A stretch of 64,000 bases of DNA from Alishewanella aestuarii B11 (lineage in GTDB: Bacteria; Pseudomonadota; Gammaproteobacteria; Enterobacterales; Alteromonadaceae), in the NCBI RefSeq assembly GCF_000280055.1, contig NZ_ALAB01000027.1:124001-188000 (forward strand). The letters are read 5' to 3'. Shown one piece after another: positions 47,071-56,633 of the stretch (its first letter is position 1; each line of letters begins with the position of its first letter). A program made the translations under genes and the position numbers. The notes under the pieces were generated by a model. It saw only the letters and a list, made by a program, of their open reading frames with translations. It did no database searches and was not told the origin of the DNA.

Positions 47071-47453
47071 TATTGAAATCGAATTGGCCGAATAAACGGA
47101 TAAACGTCCGTGACACCCAGTAGGTCTAACACCGCGATCACCACTAAAACAGTGACAATCGTATCTACTACGCCCCCTGCCGGCATCTCATGTAACTGAT
47201 TATTGAGCGCAGCCAGTTCTGCATCGGTCATATTGCCAATCCGCTGTGCCGCTTCTTCCTGACTGACACCCAGCTGCACCAGTTTTTGCTGCACTTCGGC
47301 CGTATCCAAAAACGACAATACCTGCTGCTTGTTGTAGTGGTGTTGCTGGCTGGCAAGCATTTGCTCAGAGCTGACCACACCTGCCGATACCTGACCCAAA
47401 CCCAACGTCAGGCTGCTGGCGAGTAACGCCGCTGTAATTAGCTTATTTTGCAT
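47070..47453 (-). CDS. PA2779-type small membrane protein
   Basis: 127 aa from ATG 47453 (AAGGA upstream). Signal peptide (cleavage near VSA, residue 24), a helical middle with EEAAQRIGNMTDAELAALNN, then Ala-Gly-Gly at residues 92-94 directly before a hydrophobic helix (VVDTIVTVLVVIAVLDLLGV) and a short tail. The double glycine resembles a C39 peptidase cleavage site, and the next gene encodes a C39-like peptidase. Confidence 0.8.
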   Translation of the reverse strand: MQNKLITAALLASSLTLGLGQVSAGVVSSEQMLASQQHHYNKQQVLSFLDTAEVQQKLVQLGVSQEEAAQRIGNMTDAELAALNNQLHEMPAGGVVDTIVTVLVVIAVLDLLGVTDVYPFIRPIRFQ

Positions 47454-47573
47454 TTCGATATCCTTGTAGTTAATAACAGAATCTGCAACAGCAAAAACTA
47501 ACATTACACTAAGCTGCTGAACGCTAACTGACTGAGATTAGACTAATTAAAACTAAGCTGCAAGGAAGGAGAA

Positions 47574-47604
47574 CGGTCTTCGACAGCCACTGTGCCGAAG
47601 ACCG
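47574..47604 (-). terminator. Stem-loop downstream of lysS
   Basis: CGGTCTTCG-N13-CGAAGACCG, about 26 bp after the lysS stop. The T-run is poor, so it is a likely but not certain terminator. Confidence 0.55.
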
Positions 47605-47629
47605 GATAGCGCGCCTGGGCGCCTAAGGC

Positions 47630-49150
47630 TTACTTATCGTGATGTAAACGCATATGCGGGAACAGGATCACATCGCGGATCGAGGCCGCGTCGGCCAGCA
47701 ACATCACTAAGCGGTCGATACCGATACCCTGACCTGCTGTTGGCGGTAAACCGTGCTCCAGCGCGGTAACAAAGTCTTCATCGTAGAACATGGCTTCATC
47801 ATCACCAGCGTCTTTTTGCGCGACCTGCTCGCGGAAACGCTCGGCCTGATCTTCGGCATCGTTCAGCTCGCTAAAGCCGTTACCGAGTTCACGGCCACCG
47901 ATAAAGAATTCAAAGCGGTCGGTGATCTCCGGGTTATCGTCGTTACGCCGCGCCAGCGGGGATACCTCAGCCGGGTACTCGGTAATAAAGGTCGGATGGC
48001 GCAGCTTGGTTTCTACCAGCTCGTCAAACACTTCCATTAAAATACGACCATGGCCATAGTTGGCTTTTACTTCAATGCCCAGCGATTTCGCCAGCTCAGC
48101 CACCGACTCACGGGTCGCCAACTGCTCTTTGGTAATTGACGGGTTGTAATGCAGGATCGACTCTGTCACCGACATCCGCGCAAACGGCTTACCAAAGTCA
48201 AACACCTCGCCCTGATACGGCACTTCAGTGCTGCCCAGTACGTCCAGCGCTAAGCCACGGAATAACTTTTCAGTTAAATCCATTAAGTCGTTATAGTCGG
48301 CATAGGCCCAGTAGAATTCCAGCATAGTGAATTCCGGGTTATGCCGGGTCGACACGCCTTCGTTACGGAAGTTACGGTTTAACTCAAATACCTTCTCAAA
48401 ACCGCCAACCACCAGCCGCTTTAAATACAGCTCAGGGGCAATACGCAGGAACATTTGCATATCCAGCGCATTATGGTGGGTTTCAAACGGCCGTGCCGAG
48501 GCACCGCCCGGAATGGCTTGCAGCATTGGCGTTTCGACCTCTAAAAAGCCATGCTCGTTAAAGAAACGGCGGATATAGGCCACAGTTTTGCTGCGTACCA
48601 AAAAGGTTTTGCGAGATTGCTCGTTTGAGATCAGATCCAGATAACGCTGGCGGTAGCGCGCTTCGTTATCAGTTAAACCGTGGAATTTGTCTGGCAGTGG
48701 GCGCAGTGCTTTGGTTAATAAGCGGATTTCCGTTGCCCATACTGTCAGCTCACCAGTTTGGGTTTTAAATAAGTAACCTTTTACGCCGAGGATATCGCCC
48801 AGGTCCCATTTTTTAAACTGGTCGTTATACAGGCCTTCCGGCAGGCTGTCGCGCGCCACATACACCTGAAACTTGCCGCCCATATCCTGCAGCGTACAGA
48901 AGCTGGCTTTACCCATAATACGGCGGGTCATCATCCGGCCACCCAGGCTCACTTCTACCTTGTTGGCTTCCAGCTCTTCTTTGCTTAACGCATCGTACTT
49001 GGCATGAATTTCATCAGAGATATGCGCCCGGCGAAAATCATTCGGAAAGGCAATGCCCTGCTCGCGAATCGCCGCCAGCTTATGTTTTCGCTCAGCAATC
49101 AGTTTGTTAACATCCTGAATTTCTTCATGTTGGTTATGCTGTTCAGACAT
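47630..49150 (-). CDS. lysS: Lysyl-tRNA synthetase (class II)
   Basis: 506 aa. N-terminal OB-fold anticodon-binding domain ([19 protein letters not shown]) and catalytic core with motif 2 ([20 protein letters not shown]) and motif 3 ([13 protein letters not shown]). Follows prfB by 27 bp, the common prfB-lysS arrangement. Confidence 0.97.
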   Translation of the reverse strand: MSEQHNQHEEIQDVNKLIAERKHKLAAIREQGIAFPNDFRRAHISDEIHAKYDALSKEELEANKVEVSLGGRMMTRRIMGKASFCTLQDMGGKFQVYVARDSLPEGLYNDQFKKWDLGDILGVKGYLFKTQTGELTVWATEIRLLTKALRPLPDKFHGLTDNEARYRQRYLDLISNEQSRKTFLVRSKTVAYIRRFFNEHGFLEVETPMLQAIPGGASARPFETHHNALDMQMFLRIAPELYLKRLVVGGFEKVFELNRNFRNEGVSTRHNPEFTMLEFYWAYADYNDLMDLTEKLFRGLALDVLGSTEVPYQGEVFDFGKPFARMSVTESILHYNPSITKEQLATRESVAELAKSLGIEVKANYGHGRILMEVFDELVETKLRHPTFITEYPAEVSPLARRNDDNPEITDRFEFFIGGRELGNGFSELNDAEDQAERFREQVAQKDAGDDEAMFYDEDFVTALEHGLPPTAGQGIGIDRLVMLLADAASIRDVILFPHMRLHHDK

Positions 49151-49177
49151 TTGTTGATTCCTGAGTGAGTTAAAAAA

Positions 49178-50276
49178 TTACAAACCGGCTTTTAAGCTGG
49201 CTTCGATAAATTTGTCCAGATCGCCATCCAGCACCGACTGGGTATTGCGGGTTTCTACCCCGGTACGCAAGTCTTTAATGCGCGAGTCGTCCAGTACATA
49301 AGAGCGGATCTGGCTGCCCCAACCGATATCCGACTTGGTATCTTCCAGCGCCTGCTTTTCGGCATTTTGCTTTTGCAGCTCAAACTCGTACAGCTTGGCG
49401 CGCAGTTGCTTATAGGCATTGTCGCGGTTTTTATGTTGCGAGCGGTCATTTTGACACTGCACTACGATGTTGGTTGGTAAGTGCGTGATCCGCACCGCTG
49501 AATCGGTCCGGTTAACGTGCTGACCACCGGCACCTGAAGCGCGGTAGGTATCAATACGTAAGTCTGCCGGGTTAATTTCGATTTCGATATCGTCATCGAT
49601 TTCCGGCGACACAAATACCGAGGCAAAAGACGTATGGCGGCGGTTACCGGAGTCAAACGGGCTCTTACGCACCAGGCGGTGTACGCCGGTTTCGGTGCGT
49701 AGCCAACCGTAGGCGTATTCACCGGTAAACTTGATGGTACAGCCTTTAATGCCGGCGACATCACCGTCGGTCACTTCATACAGCTCGGGTTTAAAGCCTT
49801 TATCTTCACCCCAACGCAGATACATCCGCATCAGCATGCTGGCCCAGTCCTGCGCTTCGGTACCACCGGAGCCAGCCTGAATATCCAGATAGCAGTCGTT
49901 CTGATCATGTTTGCCAGAGAACATACGGCGGAATTCCAACAGCGCCAGTTGTTTCTCCAGATCGGCCAGCTCAGCTTTGGCTTCTTCAAAGGTCGCTTCA
50001 TCTTCGGCTTCAACCGCCAGCTCCAGCAAGCCCTGCACATCTTCCAGGCCCTGGTCCAGCTTGTCGATAGTACCCACCACCTGCTCCAGCGCCGAGCGCT
50101 CTTTGCCCAGCGCCTGGGCTTTGTCAGGAGTATTCCAGATAGCGGAGTCTTCTAACTCGCGCGAGACTTCTTCTAAGCGTTCTTTTTTGCCATCGTAGTC
50201 AAAGATACCCCCGAAGCACATTGGTGCGTTCAGTAACATCTTTGATGCTGTTATATACCGGATTCACTTCAAACAT
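49178..50276 (-). CDS. prfB: Peptide chain release factor 2, programmed +1 frameshift
   Basis: Recognises UGA and UAA stops. Translation starts at ATG 50276 and meets TGA at codon 26 (50201-50199); a +1 shift at CTT TGA C, skipping base 50201, joins it to the main frame (49178-50200). The product is 365 aa, the E. coli length. The specificity tripeptide SPF is in RKSPFDSG and the catalytic GGQ in [11 protein letters not shown]. It lies between recJ and lysS. Confidence 0.97.
50198..50213 (-). promoter_or_regulatory. prfB +1 programmed frameshift site
   Basis: CGGGGGTATCTTTGAC on the minus strand: an internal Shine-Dalgarno-like GGGGG three bases before the slippery CTT, then in-frame TGA C. 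This is the classic RF2 autoregulation signal: low RF2 favours the shift. Confidence 0.97.
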
Positions 50277-50324
50277 GGGATAAACCGACCTGTAGGACGA
50301 TAAAAAAATTGGCGCGGATTATAA

Positions 50325-50354
50325 CAAAAAAACTGCCGCTACGGGCAGTTTTTA
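50325..50354 (-). terminator. Intrinsic terminator after recJ
   Basis: AACTGCC-N6-GGCAGTT with T-runs on both sides, 36 bp downstream of recJ and before prfB. This suggests prfB-lysS is transcribed separately. Confidence 0.85.
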
Positions 50355-50389
50355 ACAGCAATCTTCAACCAGGGCTTGTTGAGGTTTGC

Positions 50390-52123
50390 TTACAGTCCTT
50401 CCATATACCGCACAATCAGTTGCAGGCTTTGTTGTTCGCGATATTCGTTAATATCCAGCTGGTAGGCCAGCCGTACCCGCTGAATATTCACATTGGGCCA
50501 GGCTTTGTTATCGGCATTAAACCAAATGGCATCTACCAGCTTGCCGCCGGGGCCTTTTAGCAGCATTTTTAAATGCCGATCGGCCAGCATTTTCTGGCTT
50601 AACAGCTGAAATTCGCCATCAAACACCGGCTCCGGAAAAGCCTGACCCCAGGGCCCGGCATTTTGCAGCAACTGAGCAAAACTGAGCTCAAAACACTCTG
50701 CTTCCAGCTCGCCGTCGGTTAACACCATCGCGGTTAGTTGCTCCGCTGTCAGGTATTTTTTTGCCGTCAGGTTAAATGCCAGCGCAAAGGTATCGAGCTT
50801 GTCTGCGCTAATCGTTAAACCAGCTGCCATCGCATGGCCGCCAAATTTTTTAATCAGCCCCGGATACTGGGTTGCCATCTCTTCCAGCACATCACGGATA
50901 TGTAAGCCAGTAATTGAACGCGCCGAGCCTTTTAACTCGCCGTTATCCCCCTCGGCAAAAGCGATGGTTGGCCGGTGAAATTGCTCTTTAATACGGCCGG
51001 CCAGAATACCAATTACGCCCTGATGCCAGTCGTGCCGGTATAAACACAGGGTTTCCGGTAAATTGCTGCCATCAAAGGAGAGCTGGCTCAGCAGTGCCTG
51101 CGCTTCCTGCTGCATACTTTGCTCGATACTGCGCCGCTCGGCGTTCAGGTTATCCAGCTCGGCGGCATATTGGCGCGCTAAACCTAAGTTTGGCGCCAGT
51201 AAACAACTGATGCCAAGCGACATATCATCCAGTCTGCCCGCAGCATTCAGTCGCGGTCCCAGTGCAAAGCCAAAATCACTGGCGGTCAGTTTGGCCGCAT
51301 CCCGATTGGCGACATCAATCAGCGCCTGAATACCGGGCCGGCATTTACCGGCGCGAATACGCATTAAGCCCTGATGTACCAGGATGCGGTTATTGGCATC
51401 CAGCGGCACCACATCGGCGACGGTACCCAGCGCTACCAGGTCGAGCAATTCCGCCACATTAGGCTCGGTAAGCCCCTGTGTAGCAAAGTAACCCTGGTCA
51501 CGTAAGGTGGCACGTAATGCCAGTAATAAATAAAACGCCACACCAACACCGGCCAGCGCCTTACTTGGGAAGTTACAGCCAGGCTGATTCGGGTTAACGA
51601 TGGCATCGGCATCCGGCAGCGTATTGCCCGGTAAGTGATGGTCAGTAACCAGTACTTTGACACCGGCACGTTTTGCCAGTGCCACGCCTTCGATAGCGGA
51701 AATGCCGTTATCGACGGTAATAATCAGCTCAGCGCCCTGTGCTACGACAATCTCGGCCAGCTCCGCCGTTAAGCCATAGCCGTATTCAAAGCGGTTCGGT
51801 ACCAGATATTCCAGATACTTAAAGCCAAAGGCCTTTAAGCCACTCATCAGTACGGCGGTGCTGGTCGCGCCATCGGCGTCGAAGTCGCCAACAATCACAA
51901 TACGTTGCTGGCTGGTCAGCGCCTGCACCAGTAGGGCGCTGGCGCGGTCAATATCTTTTAGTTGCGTAAAAGGCAGTAACGCCGAAGCCTGACGTTGTAG
52001 CTCACTGGCACAGCTGACGCCACGGCTCAGATACAAACGGTGTAATACCGGGTGCAGTGCCGGATCCAGTATTGATGCAGATTGCGCCGGCAGTGTCCGG
52101 CGGCTGATCTGTTTTACCTGCAA
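50390..52123 (-). CDS. recJ: Single-stranded-DNA-specific exonuclease RecJ
   Basis: 5'-3' exonuclease in recombination and repair. 577 aa, equal to the E. coli protein. DHH-family motifs: VGDFDADGATST, VTDHHLPG, GPRLNAAGRLDD and C-terminal GGHAMAAGL. The start is TTG (52123) with GGAGAG nine bases upstream. It follows dsbC by 4 bp. Confidence 0.96.
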   Translation of the reverse strand: MQVKQISRRTLPAQSASILDPALHPVLHRLYLSRGVSCASELQRQASALLPFTQLKDIDRASALLVQALTSQQRIVIVGDFDADGATSTAVLMSGLKAFGFKYLEYLVPNRFEYGYGLTAELAEIVVAQGAELIITVDNGISAIEGVALAKRAGVKVLVTDHHLPGNTLPDADAIVNPNQPGCNFPSKALAGVGVAFYLLLALRATLRDQGYFATQGLTEPNVAELLDLVALGTVADVVPLDANNRILVHQGLMRIRAGKCRPGIQALIDVANRDAAKLTASDFGFALGPRLNAAGRLDDMSLGISCLLAPNLGLARQYAAELDNLNAERRSIEQSMQQEAQALLSQLSFDGSNLPETLCLYRHDWHQGVIGILAGRIKEQFHRPTIAFAEGDNGELKGSARSITGLHIRDVLEEMATQYPGLIKKFGGHAMAAGLTISADKLDTFALAFNLTAKKYLTAEQLTAMVLTDGELEAECFELSFAQLLQNAGPWGQAFPEPVFDGEFQLLSQKMLADRHLKMLLKGPGGKLVDAIWFNADNKAWPNVNIQRVRLAYQLDINEYREQQSLQLIVRYMEGL

Positions 52124-52127
52124 GGTG

Positions 52128-52859
52128 TTACTCTCCGGTGTTCAGTTGTTGCAGCATCGCCGCTACCGGCATATAGCCCGGGATCAGGCTGCCATCTGGC
52201 AATATCACCGCTGGGGTACCATTAATGCCAAAGAACTGCGCCAATGCATACTGACTGGCGACCGGATTCTGACACATAGCTTTAGCTACCTTTTTATCAG
52301 CCTTAGCATTATCCATAGCGCCATTTTTATCTTTGGCGCACCAGATATGCTGCATTTGTAAACCGGTTTCTGACGCGACACCGGCCCGCGGAAACGCCAG
52401 ATAGCGCACGGTAATACCGGCATTCAGATAATCTTTCATTTCCTGATGTAACTTGCGGCAATAGCCACAACTGGGATCAGTAAACACATGCACCACATAC
52501 TTTTCTTTCGGCGACTTGTATTCGATAACCTGATCTTTTTGCTCCGCCAGTTTTTGCACGATAATCGGCGCCATCAGCTGATCTTTTAAATTGGTCGGCA
52601 CTTTTTGGCCACGAATGGTTTGCCATTGCTGCAGATCCAGCACATTACCGGCAATCAGATAACGGCCATCATCCGACATAAAAAACAGCCCCTGGTCGGT
52701 GATCACCTGAGAGACACCGGTCATCGGCGACGCTTTGACTTCCTGCACATTTAGCCCAACTTCTGACAACGCCTGGCTGATTTTTTCATTGGCCACCGCC
52801 GTGAGTGGCAGCATGGTGGCAACAAATACCGATAACAGGGTTTTAACTGACTTTTTCAT
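52128..52859 (-). CDS. dsbC: Periplasmic disulfide isomerase DsbC
   Basis: 243 aa from ATG 52859; a longer open frame upstream runs into xerD and is not used. Signal peptide cleaved after AVA (residue 23), N-terminal dimerisation domain, thioredoxin fold with active site C131-G-Y-C134, and the second structural cysteine pair (HIWCAKDKNG...KAMCQNP). cis-Pro loop GTPAV. It corrects wrong disulfides with DsbD. Confidence 0.95.
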   Translation of the reverse strand: MKKSVKTLLSVFVATMLPLTAVANEKISQALSEVGLNVQEVKASPMTGVSQVITDQGLFFMSDDGRYLIAGNVLDLQQWQTIRGQKVPTNLKDQLMAPIIVQKLAEQKDQVIEYKSPKEKYVVHVFTDPSCGYCRKLHQEMKDYLNAGITVRYLAFPRAGVASETGLQMQHIWCAKDKNGAMDNAKADKKVAKAMCQNPVASQYALAQFFGINGTPAVILPDGSLIPGYMPVAAMLQQLNTGE

Positions 52860-52875
52860 AATGCTTCCCACTCCG

Positions 52876-53787
52876 CTAACCGCGCGGATGATGTTGTTGA
52901 TGCAATTGCTGTAAGCGCGCCTGCGCGACATGGGTGTAAATTTGTGTGGTAGAGAGATCACTGTGCCCCAGCAACATCTGCACCACCCGTAAATCCGCAC
53001 CATGATTCAGCAAATGCGTGGCAAAGGCATGCCGAACCGTATGGGGCGACAAGGTAGCCCGAATGCCGGCTACTTTCGCATAAAACTTAATCCGATGCCA
53101 GAAGGTTTGCCGTGTCATCAGCTGTTGCCGGCTACTGGGAAACACCACATCACTAAGCTGGTTTTGTAGCGCCGGCCGTGCTTCTTTTAAATAGCGAAGA
53201 AGCCAGTACTGCGCTTCTTCGCCCATTGGCACCAGGCGCTCTTTGCGCCCTTTGCCGAGCACCCGCACTATGCCCTGCTGCAAATACAGTTGTTGCATCG
53301 ATAGTGTCACCAGCTCGGTTACCCGGATGCCAGTGGCATATAACAGCTCCAGCATGGCTTTATCGCGAAACTGGATCAGTTCACTGATATCCGGCGCGGC
53401 CAGCAGGGCTTCAACATCCTGCTCCGACAGCGTTTTCGGTAAGCTGCTACCAATTTTCGGGTTAACAAGCTCAGTGGTTGGGTCTTGCGCAAGCTGCTGT
53501 TGTTGCACCAGATAACGATAAAAACGGCGCAGGCTGCTTAGTAGCCGCGAAGTGCTGCGCGGGTTAAAACCCTCGTCATAGCGTTTCGCCAGATAGCGGT
53601 TAATCAGATCACTGCTCACTGCCGTAAGATGCGGTTGCCCCTGTTGCTGGCAATAACGGGCGAAATGTTTCAGATCCGTGCCATAAGCACTTAGCGTATG
53701 CACGCTGGCGGCCTGCTCCAGTTCCAGTTGTTCCTGAAACTGTTGGATCAGGTGCAGATTTACGGCGGACAGCGGTGGTGTTGGCAT
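52876..53787 (-). CDS. xerD: Site-specific tyrosine recombinase XerD
   Basis: Resolves chromosome dimers at dif with XerC. 303 aa: SAM-like N-terminal domain and a catalytic domain with the R-K-H-R-H-Y set in ATGIRVTELV, LGKGRKERLVP, SPHTVRHAFATHLL and LLGHSDLSTTQIYTHV. Heads the xerD-dsbC-recJ block and is divergent from fldB. This synteny argues for XerD rather than XerC or a mobile integrase. Confidence 0.95.
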   Translation of the reverse strand: MPTPPLSAVNLHLIQQFQEQLELEQAASVHTLSAYGTDLKHFARYCQQQGQPHLTAVSSDLINRYLAKRYDEGFNPRSTSRLLSSLRRFYRYLVQQQQLAQDPTTELVNPKIGSSLPKTLSEQDVEALLAAPDISELIQFRDKAMLELLYATGIRVTELVTLSMQQLYLQQGIVRVLGKGRKERLVPMGEEAQYWLLRYLKEARPALQNQLSDVVFPSSRQQLMTRQTFWHRIKFYAKVAGIRATLSPHTVRHAFATHLLNHGADLRVVQMLLGHSDLSTTQIYTHVAQARLQQLHQQHHPRG

Positions 53788-53969
53788 GGCACTTCTTTCT
53801 TAACTGAGTACGACTAGTGTACCGGAGGCCCCCCTTGAGGAACAAGGGTGCTGATCTGCCAGCGAGCGGCAGCTACCTCAGCTTGCTGATGGGCTCAAGG
53901 CGCATATTATGCTAAACTGCCGCCCGTTTTTAGCATGCAATAACACTCTCGATAAAAAAGGTCTGCCAG

Positions 53970-54491
53970 ATGAAGATTGGCTTGTTTTACGGCTCAACCA
54001 CCTGTTACACCGAAATGGTGGCAGAAAAAATTCAGGCGCTGATTGGCCCGGAATATGTGGCACTGCATAACTTAAAAGATACGCCGTTAACTGCGATGGC
54101 CGACTATGACATCCTGATCCTCGGCTTGTCGACCTGGGACTTTGGTGAAATTCAGGAAGACTGGGAAGCGCACTGGCCCGAGATTAATCAGGTGGACCTG
54201 AGCGGTAAAACCATCGCGCTGTATGGCATGGGCGATCAGCTGGGCTATGCCGAATGGTTTCAGGATGCACTCGGTATGCTACATCATGAAATCGCCAAAC
54301 AGCAGGTAAAACGGGTTGGTTTTTGGCCAAATCAGGGCTATGACTTTATCGCCTCAAAAGCCGTCACACCGGATGGCGAGTGGTTTTATGGCCTGGCACT
54401 GGATGATGAAAACCAATACGAGCAAACCGATGCGCGGCTGGCGCAGTGGGTAGAGCAAATTTTGCTGGAAATTGCCGATTCAGAAGTTTAG
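53970..54491 (+). CDS. fldB: Flavodoxin FldB
   Basis: 173 aa FMN electron carrier. Phosphate-binding loop [14 protein letters not shown], aromatic FMN contacts in [13 protein letters not shown] and [12 protein letters not shown]. Divergent from xerD, as in E. coli. Overlaps the 3' end of trmN6 by 12 bases. Confidence 0.93.
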   Translation: MKIGLFYGSTTCYTEMVAEKIQALIGPEYVALHNLKDTPLTAMADYDILILGLSTWDFGEIQEDWEAHWPEINQVDLSGKTIALYGMGDQLGYAEWFQDALGMLHHEIAKQQVKRVGFWPNQGYDFIASKAVTPDGEWFYGLALDDENQYEQTDARLAQWVEQILLEIADSEV

Positions 54492-55205
54492 GTAAAATGC
54501 CTGCAGCAGTTGCCGGTACGCTGCCGAATAGCCGCCGCTGCTATCATGGATCAGCAGCTGACTGATCTCAGTGTCAAGTTCAGTGTCAGCTTTAACCCAG
54601 CTTTGTAAATAGCGACTCACCGGCTTGCCGGCCTTGCTTTGTACAGCGCAGCGGGCCCGACACTGCCAACCTTGCTCTAGCGCGGCTTGCGCAAAAGCCG
54701 CCTGACTGCTGGCCGGTAAAATTAAACAAAACTCTCCGCCAGGCGCCAAACATTGCGCCGCTTTCTTTAACAACGCAGCAAAGGGCAAGCTATCGGTATG
54801 CCTAGCCTGTTGCCGCGTGGCATCCTGACTTGGCAGCGCATGCTGAAAAAAAGGCGGGTTAGAAATAATTAAAGCGTAACGCTCGGCGGTGCTATAGGTT
54901 AGAATATCGCCCTTTATCACGCGAATAGCGTCAGGCCAGGGGCTTAATGCCACATTAACGGCAGCCTGGGCAGCGGCATGGGTATCGAGCTCCACTGCCG
55001 TGATCGGAATTTGGCCCCCGGTGCGCTGTGCCAGCATTAAACTTAAAATGCCACTGCCACAGCCAATATCCAGCATGGCGGGTGTCGCCTGTAACGCGGT
55101 GGGCAAAGCCGCCCAGACGCCCAATAACAGCGCATCGGTGCCGACTTTCATCGCGCAGTGCTGATGGCCGATATAAAATTGTTTACACTGAAAACCTGCT
55201 GACAT
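54480..55205 (-). CDS. trmN6: tRNA1(Val) adenine-37 N6-methyltransferase
   Basis: 241 aa SAM-dependent methyltransferase (YfiC). SAM loop [16 protein letters not shown], catalytic NPPF in [14 protein letters not shown]. Methylates A37 of tRNA-Val. Divergent from srmB, as in E. coli. Confidence 0.93.
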   Translation of the reverse strand: MSAGFQCKQFYIGHQHCAMKVGTDALLLGVWAALPTALQATPAMLDIGCGSGILSLMLAQRTGGQIPITAVELDTHAAAQAAVNVALSPWPDAIRVIKGDILTYSTAERYALIISNPPFFQHALPSQDATRQQARHTDSLPFAALLKKAAQCLAPGGEFCLILPASSQAAFAQAALEQGWQCRARCAVQSKAGKPVSRYLQSWVKADTELDTEISQLLIHDSSGGYSAAYRQLLQAFYLNF

Positions 55206-55273
55206 AAGCCCTCCGGCGCGGAGTGTAACGCGCCAGCCGCTAATGTCACAATATAACAGCTTAAGGAAATAAC

Positions 55274-56494
55274 ATGAGTTTTGCCGAGTTCCAACTGGAT
55301 GACGCCTTAAATCAGGCGCTGGAAAGTGCCGGTTTTGATCAGCCTACCCAAATACAGCAACTGGCGATCCCGCCGGCGCTGGAAGGCCGTGATCTGTTAG
55401 CCAGTGCCCCCACCGGTACCGGAAAAACCCTGGCCTTTGTGTTACCGGCGATTCAGTACCTGCTGGATTTCCCGCGCCGCGATCCGGGCTTTGCCCGGGT
55501 ACTGGTGATGACACCCACCCGCGAGCTGGCGTATCAGGTTTACGATACCTTTAAACAATTCAGCCAGTTCACTACGCTCAATGTCGGTTTGATCACCGGC
55601 GGTATCAATTACGGTAGCCATAAAGATACGCTGGAAAAGAACAACGATATTCTGGTTGCCACCCCGGGCCGCTTAATTGAATATCTGGATGCCGAGAGCT
55701 TTCAGGCCGATGAAGTAGAACTGCTGATCCTCGATGAAGCAGACCGCATGCTGGATATGGGCTTTATCGGTGAGATGAACCGTATTGTGCTGGAAGCGCG
55801 CCGTCGCCGCCAGACGTTCCTGTTCTCTGCCACGCTGGAAGGCGCTTCGTTAGAGCGCTTTGCCGAAAAGGCACTCAAAGAGCCGGAGCATGTCGAAGCC
55901 AACCCATCGCGCAAAGAAAAAGCCAAAATTTTGCAGTGGTGCCATCTGGCCGATGATGCCAACCATAAGCTGGCGCTGCTAACCCATATTCTGAAGCAGC
56001 CCGACGTCAGTAAAGCCATAGTGTTTGTCAAAACCCGCGAGCGCCTGGCAACGCTAACCGGTCAGCTGGAAACTGCCGGTATTAAGTGCTGCTGGCTGCA
56101 GGGCGAAATGCCGCAGGATAAACGCTTGCAGGCGCTGGCGCGTTTTACCAATAATCAGGTACGGATTTTGGTGGCTACCGACGTGGCCGCCCGTGGTCTG
56201 GATATCGACGATATCAGCCATGTGATTAACTATGATATGCCGCGTAGCGCCGATGTGTATGTGCACCGTATTGGCCGCACCGGCCGCGCCGGTAAAAAAG
56301 GTACCGCGATTTCGCTGGTCGAAGCCCATGATATGGCAGTGGTTGGCAAGGTTGAGCGTTATACCGAGCAGCCGCTAAAGCGCCGGGTTATCGACGAGCT
56401 GCGACCAAAACATAAAGAAGCCAAGGTCACCAAGAAAAAGAAAAAACCGGGCCGGGTTGCCGCAAAAAAGCTGGCACCGAAAGCCAAAAAGTAA
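55274..56494 (+). CDS. srmB: DEAD-box RNA helicase SrmB
   Basis: 406 aa. Q motif FDQPTQIQQLAIP, Walker A APTGTGKT, PTRELA, DEAD in LDEADRMLDMGF, SAT, and the helicase C motifs ATDVAARGLDI and HRIGRTGR. A Lys-rich C-terminal tail binds RNA. SrmB helps early 50S assembly. Position next to trmN6 supports srmB over other paralogues. Confidence 0.93.
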   Translation: MSFAEFQLDDALNQALESAGFDQPTQIQQLAIPPALEGRDLLASAPTGTGKTLAFVLPAIQYLLDFPRRDPGFARVLVMTPTRELAYQVYDTFKQFSQFTTLNVGLITGGINYGSHKDTLEKNNDILVATPGRLIEYLDAESFQADEVELLILDEADRMLDMGFIGEMNRIVLEARRRRQTFLFSATLEGASLERFAEKALKEPEHVEANPSRKEKAKILQWCHLADDANHKLALLTHILKQPDVSKAIVFVKTRERLATLTGQLETAGIKCCWLQGEMPQDKRLQALARFTNNQVRILVATDVAARGLDIDDISHVINYDMPRSADVYVHRIGRTGRAGKKGTAISLVEAHDMAVVGKVERYTEQPLKRRVIDELRPKHKEAKVTKKKKKPGRVAAKKLAPKAKK

Positions 56495-56517
56495 GCTTTG
56501 TCAGTTGCCATTATGCA

Positions 56518-56546
56518 GCCCGGCCGCGCTCTGCGCCGGGCTTCCC
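56518..56546 (+). terminator. Stem-loop after srmB
   Basis: GCCCGG-N12-CCGGGC then TTCCCTT; moderate terminator. Confidence 0.6.
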
Positions 56547-56633
56547 TTCGAAAAAACGCCTGATTTTCCGCCATAGCTGCTGCATTTATTCCAAAGTTAT
56601 GCTACCAATAGGAATAAATTATTACTAATAAGC

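Noticed and set aside
50199..50276. prfB as a frameshifted pseudogene
   Set aside because: The in-frame TGA sits in the classic programmed +1 shift context and the remainder is intact.
52860..53003. Extended N-terminus of DsbC
   Set aside because: It would run through the xerD end and hide the signal peptide, which begins at ATG 52859.
52876..53787. Mobile-element integrase
   Set aside because: The tyrosine recombinase lies in the conserved xerD-dsbC-recJ block divergent from fldB, so it is chromosomal XerD.
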